DNA of 55,655 nucleotides from Caballeronia sp. BR00000012568055 (GCF_029439455.1 NZ_JAQFVG010000305.1:1-55655); one strand, 5' to 3'. Shown: positions 27,133-37,092, numbered from the stretch's first letter. Notes: generated from the letters alone by a model not told the origin. Made by a program: numbers and translations.

Positions 27133-28305
27133 CTATTTTCGCTTATTTATCGGAAGGAACTTCAGATTTTCCGGTCCGGTGTAGTTCGCACTCGGTCGAA
27201 TGATCTTGTTGTCGATCCGTTGTTCGATGATGTGCGCGCTCCAGCCCGACGTGCGCGAGATCACGAACAGCGGCGTGAACATGGCCGTGGGCACGCCCAT
27301 CATGTGATACGAAACGGCGCTGAACCAGTCGAGGTTCGGGAACATTTTCTTCGCATCCCACATTACCGATTCGAGACGTTCGGCGATATCGAAGAGCTGT
27401 GTGTTGCCGGCTTCCTTCGAGAGCTTCCTGGCGACTTCCTTGATGACCTTGTTGCGCGGATCGGAGATGGTGTAGACGGGGTGACCGAAGCCGATCACCA
27501 CTTCCTTGTTCTCGACGCGGCGCTTGATATCCGCTTCGGCTTCATCGGCGTTGAGATAGCGCGATTGAATATCGAATGCGACTTCGTTGGCACCGCCATG
27601 CTTCGGACCCCGCAATGCGCCGATTGCGCCGGTAATCGACGAATACATGTCCGAACCCGTGCCCGCGATCACGCGTGCCGTAAAGGTCGAAGCGTTGAAT
27701 TCGTGCTCGGCATACAGATTGAGCGATACGTGCATCGCATCGACCCATGCTTTGGATGGCTCGACGCCGTGCAGCAGATGCAGAAAGTGTCCACCGATGG
27801 AATCGTCATCCGTTTCCACTTCGATACGCTTGCCGTTATGCGAGTAGTGGAACCAGTAGAGCAGCATCGAACCGAGCGATGCCATGAGGCGGTCGGCAAT
27901 GTCCTTCGCGCCCGCGACGTTGTGATCGTCCTTCTCGGGCAGCAGCGTGCCGAGCACGGAGACGCCGGTGCGCATGACGTCCATCGGATGCGCGGAGGCG
28001 GGAATCCATTCCAATGCCGCTTTCAGGTTTGCGGGCAGACCGCGCAGCGCCTTCAGCTTCGCTTTATAAGCCTTCAGTTCGGCCGCATTCGGTAGCTTCC
28101 CGTGCACCAGCAGATAAGCGATTTCCTCGAACTCGGAGGAGGTCGCGACATCGAGAATGTCGTAGCCGCGGTAGTGCAGGTCGTTGCCCGTTTTGCCGAC
28201 CGTGCACAACGCGGTATTGCCCGCCGTGACGCCCGACAGCGCGACGGATTTCTTCGGCTTGAATCCGCCGGCGGCGGGTGCTTCCTTCGATGCGGTATCG
28301 CTCAT
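27133..28305 (-). CDS. prpC: 2-methylcitrate synthase
   Basis: This 390-residue enzyme has the citrate synthase fold and is shorter than GltA, as PrpC is. It has [28 protein letters not shown] and [16 protein letters not shown], which place the catalytic histidines, and ends with a helical PrpC-type tail. It joins propionyl-CoA with oxaloacetate. The true GltA is encoded separately at 35733. It lies 47 bp after the CitE-like gene in the operon. Confidence 0.92.
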   Translation of the reverse strand: MSDTASKEAPAAGGFKPKKSVALSGVTAGNTALCTVGKTGNDLHYRGYDILDVATSSEFEEIAYLLVHGKLPNAAELKAYKAKLKALRGLPANLKAALEWIPASAHPMDVMRTGVSVLGTLLPEKDDHNVAGAKDIADRLMASLGSMLLYWFHYSHNGKRIEVETDDDSIGGHFLHLLHGVEPSKAWVDAMHVSLNLYAEHEFNASTFTARVIAGTGSDMYSSITGAIGALRGPKHGGANEVAFDIQSRYLNADEAEADIKRRVENKEVVIGFGHPVYTISDPRNKVIKEVARKLSKEAGNTQLFDIAERLESVMWDAKKMFPNLDWFSAVSYHMMGVPTAMFTPLFVISRTSGWSAHIIEQRIDNKIIRPSANYTGPENLKFLPINKRK

Positions 28306-28352
28306 TCTTTCGAGTCTCCTGAACAGTGCTCGTTGATGCGGCGTTACTTAAC

Positions 28353-29345
28353 CTAGTGTGAAGCGAACAGCGGCGCGCAGTCCTCCGGCATCGCGTGGCC
28401 CGTGGCCTGCGCACGGCGCAGCACCGACCAGTAATAGCGATAGCTTGCGCGGTCGTGCAATGTATCGCCATGGCGCGTGGGTCCCCATTGCGCGTGTTGT
28501 GCGGCCAGCAAGATCTCTGCCGCGAGAACGATTTCATCGTCGCGCGGCGAAAAGGCTTCGACGATCGGCTTCACTTGCTCGGGGTGAATGCTCCACATAC
28601 GCGTGAAGCCGAACTCGTTGCGGGCACGCGCGGCATCGTTCGAGACGACGCTCATGTCGCGCACTTCCGTCGATACGTTATGCGATGGAACCTTGCCGTG
28701 CGCGTGACACGCTGCCGCGATCTCCAGCTTCGCGCGACACACCAGCGGGTGATCGAACTGGCCGGGCGAGCGCATGGCGGAATCGGGAATCGCGCCGTTA
28801 TGCGCGGACACGAAGTCCATCAAACCGAAGCTCAACGATTCGACGCCGGGCAGCGCCGCAAGTTCGAACGCTTCGGCCAGTGCGCCGTGCGTTTCGATCA
28901 GCACATGGCAGGGAACCGGTTGCGCGATACCGAATTCAGCGCGCGATGCCTCGATGAACTCGACCATTTCGGCCGCTTCGAACACGCTGCGGATTTTCGG
29001 CAGCATCACAAAAGCAGGCGCTTTCTTCGCTGCACGAAAGATGATGCGCACGTCGTCACGCCACGCGCGATGATGAAAGTCGTGAATACGCACGCCCACG
29101 CGCCCGAAGCGGTCCTCTTCACCCCCCACGAACGATGCCACCATCTCCGCATGCTCGACTTCGCGGCCCACTTGCGCGCCGTCTTCGCAATCCAGCGTGA
29201 TATCGAACACAGGGCCGAGTTGCGCCTGTAGCGCGAGCGATTTGCGGATCAGCTTCTCGCTGCCGGCGTAGTGATCGCAGGGCGGAAGCACGGCAGGCTG
29301 CGGTTCGCCGTCAAACAGCACTTCGGCGGGAGTGAGAGCGCGCAT
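28353..29345 (-). CDS. HpcH/HpaI aldolase / citrate lyase beta-type (CitE) protein
   Basis: This 330-residue CitE-like protein has DITLDCEDGAQVG, MLPKIRSVFEAAEMVEFIE, LIETHGALAEAFELAAL, SLSFGLMDFVSAHNGAIP and MWSIHPEQVKPI, giving the metal-binding acidic residues of the family. It cleaves or hydrolyses a malyl-, citramalyl- or citryl-CoA-like substrate. Lacking CitD/CitF neighbours, it is unlikely to be part of a citrate lyase complex; a malyl-CoA or beta-methylmalyl-CoA role near mdh is plausible. Confidence 0.85.
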   Translation of the reverse strand: MRALTPAEVLFDGEPQPAVLPPCDHYAGSEKLIRKSLALQAQLGPVFDITLDCEDGAQVGREVEHAEMVASFVGGEEDRFGRVGVRIHDFHHRAWRDDVRIIFRAAKKAPAFVMLPKIRSVFEAAEMVEFIEASRAEFGIAQPVPCHVLIETHGALAEAFELAALPGVESLSFGLMDFVSAHNGAIPDSAMRSPGQFDHPLVCRAKLEIAAACHAHGKVPSHNVSTEVRDMSVVSNDAARARNEFGFTRMWSIHPEQVKPIVEAFSPRDDEIVLAAEILLAAQHAQWGPTRHGDTLHDRASYRYYWSVLRRAQATGHAMPEDCAPLFASH

Positions 29346-29389
29346 CGTCGGCGTCGGGTCCGATTTTGGGGAATGGAATCTTGCTCGAT

Positions 29390-29428
29390 GATTCGAACGC
29401 GCTCGATTCTTTCAAGCGCGTTCGAATC
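29390..29428. repeat. Perfect 14-bp inverted repeat between mdh and the CitE-like gene
   Basis: GATTCGAACGCGCT (29390-29403) is the exact complement of AGCGCGTTCGAATC (29415-29428) across 11 nt. No T run follows in either direction, so it is not a simple terminator. In the leftward transcript it would form a strong hairpin after mdh, suited to RNA processing or differential stability between mdh and the downstream genes. Confidence 0.75.
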
Positions 29429-29488
29429 AGGCGCGATCAAGGCAATCGCGCCGAAGGAAAGCCCGCAGGCCTTCCTCGATACCGATAC

Positions 29489-30475
29489 TTACTTGCCCAG
29501 CAGATGCGAAACGCCGTCGCGTTCTTCGAGCAGTTCGTTCAGCGTGCCATCCATCTTTTCACGCGAGAACGCGTCGATTTCCAGGCCTTCGACGCGCTTG
29601 TACTCGCCGTTTTCGCACGTGACCGGCACGCCGTAGATGATGTCTTCCGGAATGCCATACGAGCCGTCCGACGGAATGCCCATGGTGACCCACTTGCCGT
29701 TGGTGCCGAGCACCCAGTCACGCACGTGATCGATCGCCGCGTTAGCAGCCGATGCCGCCGACGACAAGCCACGCGCTTCGATGATCGCCGCGCCGCGCTT
29801 GCCGACGGTCGGGATGAACGTGTTGCGGTTCCATTCGTCGTCGCTGATCAGCTTGGTCAGGTCCTGACCTTCGGCGGTCGCGAAACGGAAGTCCGGGTAC
29901 ATGGTCGGCGAGTGGTTGCCCCACACCGCCAGCTTTTCGATCGATGCGACCGGCTTGCCCGACTTGGCTGCCAGTTGCGACAGCGCGCGGTTGTGGTCCA
30001 GACGCAGCATGGCGGTGAAGTTCTTCTTCGGCAGATCCGGCGCCGGCTTCATCGCGATATACGCGTTGGTGTTGGCCGGGTTGCCGACCACCAGCACCTT
30101 GACGTCGCGGCTGGCGACATCGTTCAGTGCCTTGCCTTGCACCGTGAAGATTTCGGCGTTGGCCGACAGCAGATCCTTGCGCTCCATGCCCTTCGAACGC
30201 GGACGGGCACCGACCAGCAGCGCGACGTCGGCATCTTTGAACGCGACCTTGGGATCGTCGGTGACGACCACGCCGGCCAGCAGCGGGAACGCGCAGTCTT
30301 CCAGTTCCATCACGACGCCCTTCACGGCGCCTTGCGCTTGCGGCAGGTCGAGCAGTTGAAGAATCACGGGCTGGTCTTTGCCGAGCAGATCGCCGTTGGC
30401 GATACGGAACAGCAGCGAGTAGCCGATTTGACCTGCGGCGCCGGTGACGGCAACGCGCTTTGCGGACTTAGCCAT
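29489..30475 (-). CDS. mdh: Malate dehydrogenase
   Basis: This 328-residue NAD-dependent enzyme belongs to the LDH-like MDH type common in beta-proteobacteria. It has [44 protein letters not shown] (active-site R/D) and [11 protein letters not shown] (catalytic His). It oxidises malate to oxaloacetate in the TCA cycle. It is first in the leftward operon and is divergent from the gntR gene, across a 530-bp gap. Confidence 0.95.
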   Translation of the reverse strand: MAKSAKRVAVTGAAGQIGYSLLFRIANGDLLGKDQPVILQLLDLPQAQGAVKGVVMELEDCAFPLLAGVVVTDDPKVAFKDADVALLVGARPRSKGMERKDLLSANAEIFTVQGKALNDVASRDVKVLVVGNPANTNAYIAMKPAPDLPKKNFTAMLRLDHNRALSQLAAKSGKPVASIEKLAVWGNHSPTMYPDFRFATAEGQDLTKLISDDEWNRNTFIPTVGKRGAAIIEARGLSSAASAANAAIDHVRDWVLGTNGKWVTMGIPSDGSYGIPEDIIYGVPVTCENGEYKRVEGLEIDAFSREKMDGTLNELLEERDGVSHLLGK

Positions 30476-31006
30476 TGATAACTCTCCTGGACGGTGCGTG
30501 GAACGCTAGGGAAAACGCCATTTTATGCGCGATACGCCAAAGCGTTGTTGATGACATGCCGGTGATGCCGCCTGCGCGAGCACTCGTGACAGGCGCATTC
30601 GCCGTCATGCCAGGGATTTTTTCTTTGAGCGGGGAGTTTAACGAGAACGCCAGAGGAACGCGTGATTCGCTCGGGTCTGACGGCAAGCGCTCATTCGAGA
30701 TCGAGACTACGCTTGACGTTGCGAGACGGTTTGCAGGCAGCGGCGCGCGAATCGAATGGCCGATCGGCGTAAGGCGAGAGCGAAAGGGCGTGCCTGGCGG
30801 CTGACCGCGCTTCCCGCCGATAACCACGTTCACGCGCAAAAAACCGCTGTGCGGAACGCTCCGGCCGGTCGTGCGATGACCCGCAAACCCTTGCTCGACA
30901 GCGAGTGTAGGAGCGCTCCGAGTCAAAGTCAATACTATCTTATGTCTTATATAAGACATAGGAATCTTCGGGAAAACTCTGGACCACGACAGGCCTTTGT
31001 GTTGAA
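30476..31006. other. Divergent promoter region between mdh and gntR
   Basis: About 530 bp without a credible gene. Reading frames on both strands here are Arg-rich and start without ribosome sites. A TAAAAT -10-like element for mdh (minus strand) lies at 30520-30525. The region ends with a perfect palindrome (30941-30960) close to the regulator start. Confidence 0.55.
30941..30960. promoter_or_regulatory. Perfect 20-bp palindromic operator near gntR
   Basis: TATGTCTTATATAAGACATA reads the same on both strands. It lies 46 bp before the gntR start and on the mdh-proximal side of the divergent gap. A symmetric, AT-rich GTCTTATATAAGAC core fits GntR/HutC-family operators. It is the only copy I found in the window. 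Autoregulation and control of mdh-acnA are inferred. Confidence 0.7.
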
Positions 31007-31804
31007 ATGCGCGGCATGAATTCCAACCCGGCGAGCACGACGACACCCAACGGCAGCGCCCCTGCGGCTGAGTCCGCGGGCGCGCCGTCGCCGACGTTCA
31101 GCCCGCTGTATCAGCAGATCAAGGCGCTCATCACGCAGGGCCTCGAATCCGGCGAATGGAAGCCCGGCGAAATCATTCCGAGCGAGGTCGAACTGGCCGC
31201 GCGCTACAAGGTGAGTCAGGGCACGGTGCGCAAGGCCATCGACGAACTCGCGGCCGACAATCTGCTCGTGCGCCGTCAGGGCAAAGGCACCTTCGTCGCC
31301 ACGCACAGCGAAGACCGCGTGCAGTTCCGTTTCCTGCGCCTGTTGCCCGACGACGGCGACGCCCATCCGCACATCAGCAAGCTGCTCGAATGCAAGCGGC
31401 TGCGCGCGCCCGCCGAAATCGCGCGGCAACTCGATCTCAAACCTGCCGACCCCGTCGTTCTTATCAAGCGTTTATTGCAGTTTGATGGCGTGACCACGGT
31501 GCTCGACGAAATCTGGTTGCCCGGCGCGGTATTTCGCGGACTCACGGCAGAAAGATTGGGCGATTACAAAGGCCCGCTCTACGCGATGTTCGAAACCGAG
31601 TTCGGCACACGCATGATCCGCGCGACAGAAAAGATTCGCGCGGTCGCAGCGGACGAAAGCGTTGCGCAATCGCTTGATGTCGCGCAAGGCTTTCCATTGC
31701 TTTCGGTGGAGCGTGTGTCGTACACGTACGGCGATCGTCCGGTGGAAGTGCGGCGGGGCTGGTATGTGACCACCGGCTACTACTATCAGAATGACTTGAG
31801 TTGA
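31007..31804 (+). CDS. GntR-family regulator, HutC subfamily
   Basis: This 265-residue protein has a low-complexity N-terminus followed by a GntR winged helix (FSPLYQQIKALITQG, IIPSEVELAARYKVSQGTVRKAIDEL, RRQGKGTFVA). The UTRA effector domain follows, ending VEVRRGWYVTTGYYYQND. HutC-type members sense small carbon metabolites. Placement between the mdh-prp-acn operon and sdhCDAB suggests it regulates TCA/methylcitrate genes, with the palindrome at 30941-30960 as operator. ATG 31007 and ATG 31016 are both possible starts; no strong ribosome site separates them. Confidence 0.88.
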   Translation: MRGMNSNPASTTTPNGSAPAAESAGAPSPTFSPLYQQIKALITQGLESGEWKPGEIIPSEVELAARYKVSQGTVRKAIDELAADNLLVRRQGKGTFVATHSEDRVQFRFLRLLPDDGDAHPHISKLLECKRLRAPAEIARQLDLKPADPVVLIKRLLQFDGVTTVLDEIWLPGAVFRGLTAERLGDYKGPLYAMFETEFGTRMIRATEKIRAVAADESVAQSLDVAQGFPLLSVERVSYTYGDRPVEVRRGWYVTTGYYYQNDLS

Positions 31805-31866
31805 ACGAATCATGATCGCGGCGCGAACAAAGGCTGGATGAGCCACTTCGCACGCACGTACGCCAT

Positions 31867-31935
31867 TTTCGCGAAAGAAACAATAGAGTGTTCTGCGGCT
31901 TTTCGCTGCAGCGCGAAATAAAAAGGCGCTAAAAT
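31867..31935 (+). promoter_or_regulatory. sdhC upstream region with TTTCGC...GCGAAA palindromes and -10
   Basis: A 10-bp palindrome TTTCGCGAAA (31867-31876) and a related inverted repeat TTTCGC-N6-GCGAAA (31901-31918) precede a TAAAAT -10-like element (31930-31935). The -35 would overlap the second repeat. These paired sites look like an operator for the sdh operon; the cognate regulator is unknown. Confidence 0.45.
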
Positions 31936-31969
31936 CGCGGATTAGTGTAATAACAAGTTGGGGTCTAGC

Positions 31970-32380
31970 ATGGCTGAAGCCGTAAAAAAACCAAGGCCCG
32001 AGTACCGGAACATCGGGATCGGTCAACTCGCGAAGTATCGCTTGCCGCTAGCAGGGAAGGTCTCCATCCTGCATCGCATCAGCGGCTTGCTGCTGTTCGT
32101 CTCGCTGCCGTTCATTCTGTATCTGCTCGATCAGAGTCTCACGTCGGAAATTAGTTTCGACGCATTCAAAGGCTTCCTGGCCAACCCCATCGTCAAGATC
32201 ATTACGCTCGTGCTGTCGTGGGCGTATCTGCATCACTTCTGCGCGGGCATCCGTTTCCTTTTGCTCGATACGCACGTCGCAGTGAACAAGGAAGGCGGCA
32301 AGCAGACCGCTCTCATCGTGCTGGTCGTCTCGCTGTTGCTGACGCTCGCGATGGCCCTCAAGCTTTTCGGAGTGTTCTAA
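31970..32380 (+). CDS. sdhC: Succinate dehydrogenase cytochrome b556 subunit
   Basis: This 136-residue membrane anchor has RPEYRNIGIGQLAKYRLPLAGKVSILHRISG, the SdhC family opening with the quinone-site Ser/Arg, three transmembrane helices, and a haem-ligand histidine in WAYLHHFCAGIRFLLLD. It anchors complex II in the inner membrane with SdhD. The start at 31970 leaves TTGGGG as ribosome site. sdhD begins 4 bp after its stop. Confidence 0.93.
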   Translation: MAEAVKKPRPEYRNIGIGQLAKYRLPLAGKVSILHRISGLLLFVSLPFILYLLDQSLTSEISFDAFKGFLANPIVKIITLVLSWAYLHHFCAGIRFLLLDTHVAVNKEGGKQTALIVLVVSLLLTLAMALKLFGVF

Positions 32381-32384
32381 AAAC

Positions 32385-32753
32385 ATGGCAACCCACAATA
32401 AAGTCGGCCCGAAGCGTCATGTTGTCGGCGCGCACTACGGCCTGAAAGACTGGCTCGGCCAGCGCATCACCGCTGTCGTGATGGCCGTGTACACGCTCGT
32501 GCTTCTGTTCTGGTTCTTCGCCGCGCACAACTTCTCCTACGAAGGCTGGGCGGGCATCTTCGCGACCCAGTGGATGAAGCTCGCCACCTTTGTCGCCCTG
32601 CTCTCGCTCTTCTATCACGCGTGGGTCGGCATTCGCGACATCTGGATGGACTACGTGAAGCCGATGGGCGTTCGCCTGCTGCTTCAGGTATTGACCATCC
32701 TCTGGCTCGTCGGATGCGCCGGCTACGCTGCACAGATTCTCTGGAGAGTTTAA
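32385..32753 (+). CDS. sdhD: Succinate dehydrogenase membrane anchor subunit
   Basis: This 122-residue protein has three transmembrane helices and the SdhD signature HYGLKDWLGQRITAV at the N-terminus, then FYHAWVGIRDIWMDYVKP, with a haem-ligand histidine in the second helix. It forms the quinone site of complex II with SdhC. It sits between sdhC and sdhA with short gaps. Confidence 0.92.
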   Translation: MATHNKVGPKRHVVGAHYGLKDWLGQRITAVVMAVYTLVLLFWFFAAHNFSYEGWAGIFATQWMKLATFVALLSLFYHAWVGIRDIWMDYVKPMGVRLLLQVLTILWLVGCAGYAAQILWRV

Positions 32754-32758
32754 AGAAC

Positions 32759-34534
32759 ATGGCTGCAATCAAGACTTCCCTGCCGCGTCGCCGTTTCGAC
32801 GTGGTTATCGTCGGCGCTGGCGGATCGGGCATGCGCGCATCGCTGCAGCTCGCGCGTGCGGGCCTGTCCGTCGCGGTGCTGTCGAAGGTGTTCCCGACGC
32901 GTTCGCACACGGTCGCGGCGCAAGGCGGTATCGGCGCATCGCTCGGCAATATGAGTGAAGACAACTGGCACTATCACTTCTACGACACGATCAAGGGTTC
33001 CGACTGGCTCGGCGACCAGGACGCGATCGAATTCATGTGCCGTGAAGCGCCGAACGCCGTCTACGAACTCGAACACATGGGCATGCCGTTCGACCGTAAT
33101 CCTGACGGCACCATTTATCAGCGTCCGTTCGGCGGCCACACGGCCAACTACGGTGAGAAGCCGGTTCAGCGCGCCTGCGCTGCCGCCGACCGTACCGGCC
33201 ACGCGCTCTTGCACACGCTGTATCAGCAGAACGTCGCCGCCAAGACGCACTTCTTCGTCGAATGGATGGCGCTGGATCTGATCCGCGACGCCGACGGCGA
33301 TGTGCTCGGCGTGACCGCGCTGGAAATGGAAACCGGCGACGTCTATATCCTCGAAGGCAAGACCACGCTGTTCGCCACGGGCGGCGCGGGCCGGATCTTC
33401 GCGGCATCGACGAATGCGTTCATCAACACGGGCGATGGTCTGGGCATGGCGGCGCGCTCGGGCATTGCGCTGCAGGACATGGAGTTCTGGCAGTTCCACC
33501 CGACCGGCGTGGCCGGCGCGGGCGTGCTGATTACCGAAGGCGTGCGCGGCGAAGGCGGCATTCTGCGTAACTCCAACGGCGACCGCTTCATGGAGCGCTA
33601 TGCGCCGACGCTGAAGGACCTTGCGCCGCGCGACTTCGTTTCGCGTTCGATGGACCAGGAAATCAAGGAAGGCCGCGGCGTGGGTCCGAACAAGGATCAC
33701 GTTTTGCTGGACCTGTCGCACATCGGCGCGGAGACGATCATGAAGCGTCTGCCGTCGATCCGCGAAATCGCGCTGAAGTTCGCCAATGTGGACTGTATTA
33801 AAGAGCCGATTCCGGTCGTGCCGACCATCCACTATCAGATGGGCGGTATCCCGACGAACATGCACGGCCAGGTGGTCGGCACGGCGAAGGGTTACAACGA
33901 TCCGGTCAACGGTTTCTATGCCGTAGGCGAATGCTCGTGCGTGTCGGTGCACGGTGCAAACCGTCTCGGCACGAACTCGCTGCTCGACCTCGTGGTGTTC
34001 GGCCGTGCGGCCGGCAACCACATCATCAAGCATGCGAAGGAACTGAAAGAGCACAAGCCGCTGCCGGCCGATGCCGCCGACTTCGCGCTGGAACGTCTCG
34101 CGGTGCTGGAGAAATCCACGTCGGGCGAATACACGCAGAACGTCGCCAATGACATCCGCGCGGCCATGCAGGCACACGCCGGCGTGTTCCGTACGTCGAA
34201 GCTGCTGGAAGAGGGCGTCGGCAAGATCGCGGAACTGGCTGAGCGCGCCAAGCACGTGCATCTGAAGGACAAGTCGAAGGTGTTCAACACCGCCAAGGTG
34301 GAAGCGCTGGAACTGGCCAACCTTACCGAAGTCGCCCGCGCGACCATGGTGTCGGCCGAAGCGCGCAAGGAAAGCCGCGGCGCGCATGCGCAGAGCGACT
34401 TCCCGGACCGCAACGACGCGGAATGGATGCGCCATACGCTGTGGTTCAGCGAAGGCGATCGCCTCGACTACAAGCCGGTGCAAATGAAGCCGCTGACGGT
34501 TGAATCGGTGCCGCCGAAGGCGCGTACCTTCTAA
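32759..34534 (+). CDS. sdhA: Succinate dehydrogenase flavoprotein subunit
   Basis: This 591-residue flavoprotein has the GAGGSGMRASLQLARAG dinucleotide site and SHTVAAQGGIGASLGN containing the flavinylated histidine. It also has FATGGAGRIFAASTNAF, the substrate-site HPTGVAGAGVLITEGVRGEG, and a C-terminal KPVQMKPLTVESVPPKAR. It oxidises succinate to fumarate. The start at 32759 (MAAIKTSLPRRRFD) is chosen because the longer ORF begins inside sdhD. Its FAD attachment factor, SdhE, is encoded in the same operon. Confidence 0.95.
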   Translation: MAAIKTSLPRRRFDVVIVGAGGSGMRASLQLARAGLSVAVLSKVFPTRSHTVAAQGGIGASLGNMSEDNWHYHFYDTIKGSDWLGDQDAIEFMCREAPNAVYELEHMGMPFDRNPDGTIYQRPFGGHTANYGEKPVQRACAAADRTGHALLHTLYQQNVAAKTHFFVEWMALDLIRDADGDVLGVTALEMETGDVYILEGKTTLFATGGAGRIFAASTNAFINTGDGLGMAARSGIALQDMEFWQFHPTGVAGAGVLITEGVRGEGGILRNSNGDRFMERYAPTLKDLAPRDFVSRSMDQEIKEGRGVGPNKDHVLLDLSHIGAETIMKRLPSIREIALKFANVDCIKEPIPVVPTIHYQMGGIPTNMHGQVVGTAKGYNDPVNGFYAVGECSCVSVHGANRLGTNSLLDLVVFGRAAGNHIIKHAKELKEHKPLPADAADFALERLAVLEKSTSGEYTQNVANDIRAAMQAHAGVFRTSKLLEEGVGKIAELAERAKHVHLKDKSKVFNTAKVEALELANLTEVARATMVSAEARKESRGAHAQSDFPDRNDAEWMRHTLWFSEGDRLDYKPVQMKPLTVESVPPKARTF

Positions 34535-34552
34535 GGCACAAGGAATATCGAA

Positions 34553-35254
34553 ATGGCAAAGAGAATCTTCGAAGTCTATCGCTACGACCCGGACAAGGAC
34601 GCAGCGCCCCGCATGCAGTCGTACGAACTCGACCTGACGCATGAACGCATGCTGCTCGACGCGCTCGTCAAGCTGAAGGAAGTCGATGAAACGCTGTCGT
34701 TCCGTCGCTCGTGCCGCGAAGGCGTATGCGGTTCGGACGCGATGAACATCAATGGCAAGAACGGCCTCGCGTGCCTGACGAACCTGAACGAGCTGCCGAA
34801 CAAGATTGTGCTGCGTCCGCTGCCGGGTCTGCCGGTCGTGCGCGATCTGATCGTCGATATGACGCAGTTCTTCAACCAGTATCACTCGATCAAGCCGTAC
34901 CTGATCAACGAAACGCCGCCGCCGGAGAAGGAACGTCTTCAGTCGCCGGTGGAACGTGACGAACTCGACGGCTTGTACGAGTGCATTCTGTGCGCGAGCT
35001 GCTCGACGTCGTGCCCGAGCTTCTGGTGGAATCCGGACAAGTTCGTCGGTCCGGCGGGCCTGCTGCAAGCCTATCGTTTTATCGCGGACAGCCGCGATGA
35101 GGCGACCGGCGAGCGTCTGGACAATCTGGAAGACCCGTATCGTCTGTTCCGTTGCCATACGATCATGAATTGCGTCGACGTGTGCCCGAAGGGCCTCAAC
35201 CCGACCAAGGCGATCGGCAAGATCAAGGAATTGATGGTTCGCCGCGCTGTCTGA
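34553..35254 (+). CDS. sdhB: Succinate dehydrogenase iron-sulfur subunit
   Basis: This 233-residue protein has an N-terminal ferredoxin-like [2Fe-2S] site ([20 protein letters not shown]) and a C-terminal pair of clusters ([30 protein letters not shown]). It relays electrons from SdhA to the quinone site. It starts 18 bp after sdhA and ends 1 bp before the sdhE start. Confidence 0.95.
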   Translation: MAKRIFEVYRYDPDKDAAPRMQSYELDLTHERMLLDALVKLKEVDETLSFRRSCREGVCGSDAMNINGKNGLACLTNLNELPNKIVLRPLPGLPVVRDLIVDMTQFFNQYHSIKPYLINETPPPEKERLQSPVERDELDGLYECILCASCSTSCPSFWWNPDKFVGPAGLLQAYRFIADSRDEATGERLDNLEDPYRLFRCHTIMNCVDVCPKGLNPTKAIGKIKELMVRRAV

Positions 35255-35255
35255 G

Positions 35256-35549
35256 ATGGACGCTGCAATGGGCGACACCAATCACGACTCGCATCAGTCC
35301 GACCCGCTTCGCCGCGCGCGCCTTCGCTGGCGCGCACGGCGCGGCCTGCTGGAAAACGATCTGATTTTCGAGCGTTTTTTCAGCCGATACGAGCAAGACC
35401 TCAGTGACGCGGACGTGGCAGCCCTGACCCGTCTGCTGGAACTGAGCGACAACGAACTGATGGACCTGCTGCTCGCGCGCACCGAGCCGGAAGGCGATCT
35501 CGCCACGCCGGACGTGCATCGCCTGCTGCAAATGCTGCGCAACGTGTGA
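35256..35549 (+). CDS. sdhE: FAD assembly factor SdhE
   Basis: This 97-residue protein contains the SdhE family core RLRWRARRGLLENDLIFERFF, whose RGLLENDL stretch matches the conserved RGxxE motif, and a helical C-terminus (LSDNELMDLLLART). SdhE attaches FAD covalently to SdhA. An alternative start is ATG 35268 (MGDTNHDSHQ), only 12 bp later. It directly follows sdhB, consistent with operon expression. Confidence 0.9.
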   Translation: MDAAMGDTNHDSHQSDPLRRARLRWRARRGLLENDLIFERFFSRYEQDLSDADVAALTRLLELSDNELMDLLLARTEPEGDLATPDVHRLLQMLRNV

Positions 35550-35732
35550 GTTCTGCAGGATCACGCGGAGTTTTGCAAAATAGGCCGATCCGCCCGGGTT
35601 TTCCACGACGGACCGGCCGCTACAACAAGGCCGGATCGAGACCGCCGGCCGACAGGACACGTTTTTGCCGCGCAGCTTGCCGTCGAGCAAATTATCGAAA
35701 ACCTGTATCCATACTTCGATTGAGGATGTGCT

Positions 35733-37034
35733 ATGACCCCGTCAGATGTTAAAGCCACGCTATCGTTCAGCGACAATTCGCCGAGCGTCGAAATGCCGAT
35801 CTACAAGGGCACGATGGGCCCGGACGTGATCGACATCCGCAAGTTGTACGGTCAGACCGGCAAGTTCACGTATGACCCGGGCTTCATGTCGACGGCCTCG
35901 TGTAACTCCGCGATCACCTATATCGACGGTGACAAGGGCGAACTGCTGTATCGCGGTTACCCGATCGAGCAGTTGGCTGTGAACGCCGACTTCCTCGAAA
36001 CCTGCTATCTGCTGCTGAAAGGCGAACTGCCGAACGAAGCGCAGACCAAGGAATTCGTCGATACGGTCACGCGTCACACGATGGTGCACGAACAGATGCA
36101 CTTCTTCTTCCGCGGCTTCCGTCGCGACGCGCACCCGATGGCCGTGCTGACGGCAGCAGTCGGCGCGCTGTCGGCGTTCTATCACGACTCGCTGAATATC
36201 AACGACCCGCGTCACCGCGAAGTGTCGGCCATCCGCATGATCGCCAAGCTGCCGACGCTGGTGGCCATGGCGTACAAGTTCAGCATCGGTCAGCCGTTCG
36301 TTTATCCGAAGAATGAACTGTCGTACAGCGCGAACTTCATGTACATGATGTTCTCGAACCCGTGCGAAGAGTACAAGGTCAACGACGTGCTGGTGCGCGC
36401 GCTCGACCGTATTCTGATTTTGCACGCGGACCACGAGCAGAACGCTTCGACGTCCACGGTACGTCTGGCGGGTTCGTCGGGTGCGAATCCGTTTGCCTGT
36501 ATCGCGGCTGGTATCGCGTGTCTGTGGGGCCCGGCGCACGGCGGCGCGAACGAAGCCGCGCTGAACATGCTGGAAGAAATCGGCTCGGTCGACAATATTC
36601 CTGAGTTCATCAAGCAAGTTAAGGACAAGAACTCGGGCGTGAAGCTGATGGGCTTCGGTCACCGCGTCTACAAGAACTACGACCCGCGCGCCAAGCTGAT
36701 GCGCGAAACGTGCTACGAAGTGCTGAACGAACTCGGCCTGCACGACGACCCGCTCTTCAAGCTCGCGATGGAACTGGAAAAGATCGCGCTGGAAGACGAA
36801 TACTTCGTGTCGCGCAAGCTGTACCCGAACGTCGATTTCTACTCGGGCATCGTGCAGCGCGCGCTGGGCATCCCGACGTCGATGTTCACGTGTATCTTCG
36901 CGATGGCGCGTACGGTGGGCTGGATCGCTCAGTGGAACGAGATGATTGCCGATCCTGAACAGAAGATTGGCCGTCCGCGTCAGTTGTTCATCGGTCAGTC
37001 GCCGCGTGAGGCGAAGCCGGTGGCTAAGCGGTAA
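35733..37034 (+). CDS. gltA: Citrate synthase
   Basis: This 433-residue type II citrate synthase has [20 protein letters not shown], the catalytic region [36 protein letters not shown] and a C-terminal RPRQLFIG. It condenses oxaloacetate and acetyl-CoA. Length and the Cys-rich N-terminal domain match the hexameric Gram-negative form. GAGGA precedes the start. The 180-bp gap before it contains an imperfect 10-bp inverted repeat (35583-35592/35609-35618) that could fold in the leader. Confidence 0.95.
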   Translation: MTPSDVKATLSFSDNSPSVEMPIYKGTMGPDVIDIRKLYGQTGKFTYDPGFMSTASCNSAITYIDGDKGELLYRGYPIEQLAVNADFLETCYLLLKGELPNEAQTKEFVDTVTRHTMVHEQMHFFFRGFRRDAHPMAVLTAAVGALSAFYHDSLNINDPRHREVSAIRMIAKLPTLVAMAYKFSIGQPFVYPKNELSYSANFMYMMFSNPCEEYKVNDVLVRALDRILILHADHEQNASTSTVRLAGSSGANPFACIAAGIACLWGPAHGGANEAALNMLEEIGSVDNIPEFIKQVKDKNSGVKLMGFGHRVYKNYDPRAKLMRETCYEVLNELGLHDDPLFKLAMELEKIALEDEYFVSRKLYPNVDFYSGIVQRALGIPTSMFTCIFAMARTVGWIAQWNEMIADPEQKIGRPRQLFIGQSPREAKPVAKR

Positions 37035-37058
37035 GGTTTTTTAGCAGGTTAGGTGTGG

Positions 37059-37092
37059 AAAGCCCCGGCGGGTTGATTGCCGGGGCTTTTTT
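37059..37092 (+). terminator. Terminator after gltA
   Basis: AAAGCCCCGGC (37059-37069) pairs with GCCGGGGC (37079-37086), followed by six T residues (37087-37092). It closes the sdh-gltA unit and separates it from the leu operon. Confidence 0.9.

Noticed and set aside
30475..30804. A rightward 109-codon ORF between mdh and gntR
   Set aside because: It starts at the mdh start on the other strand, has no recognisable domain and no ribosome site.
32750..35281. An 843-codon leftward ORF antisense to sdhA-sdhB
   Set aside because: It is an antisense shadow: Arg/His-rich translation, no domain, and it fully covers well-supported sdh genes.
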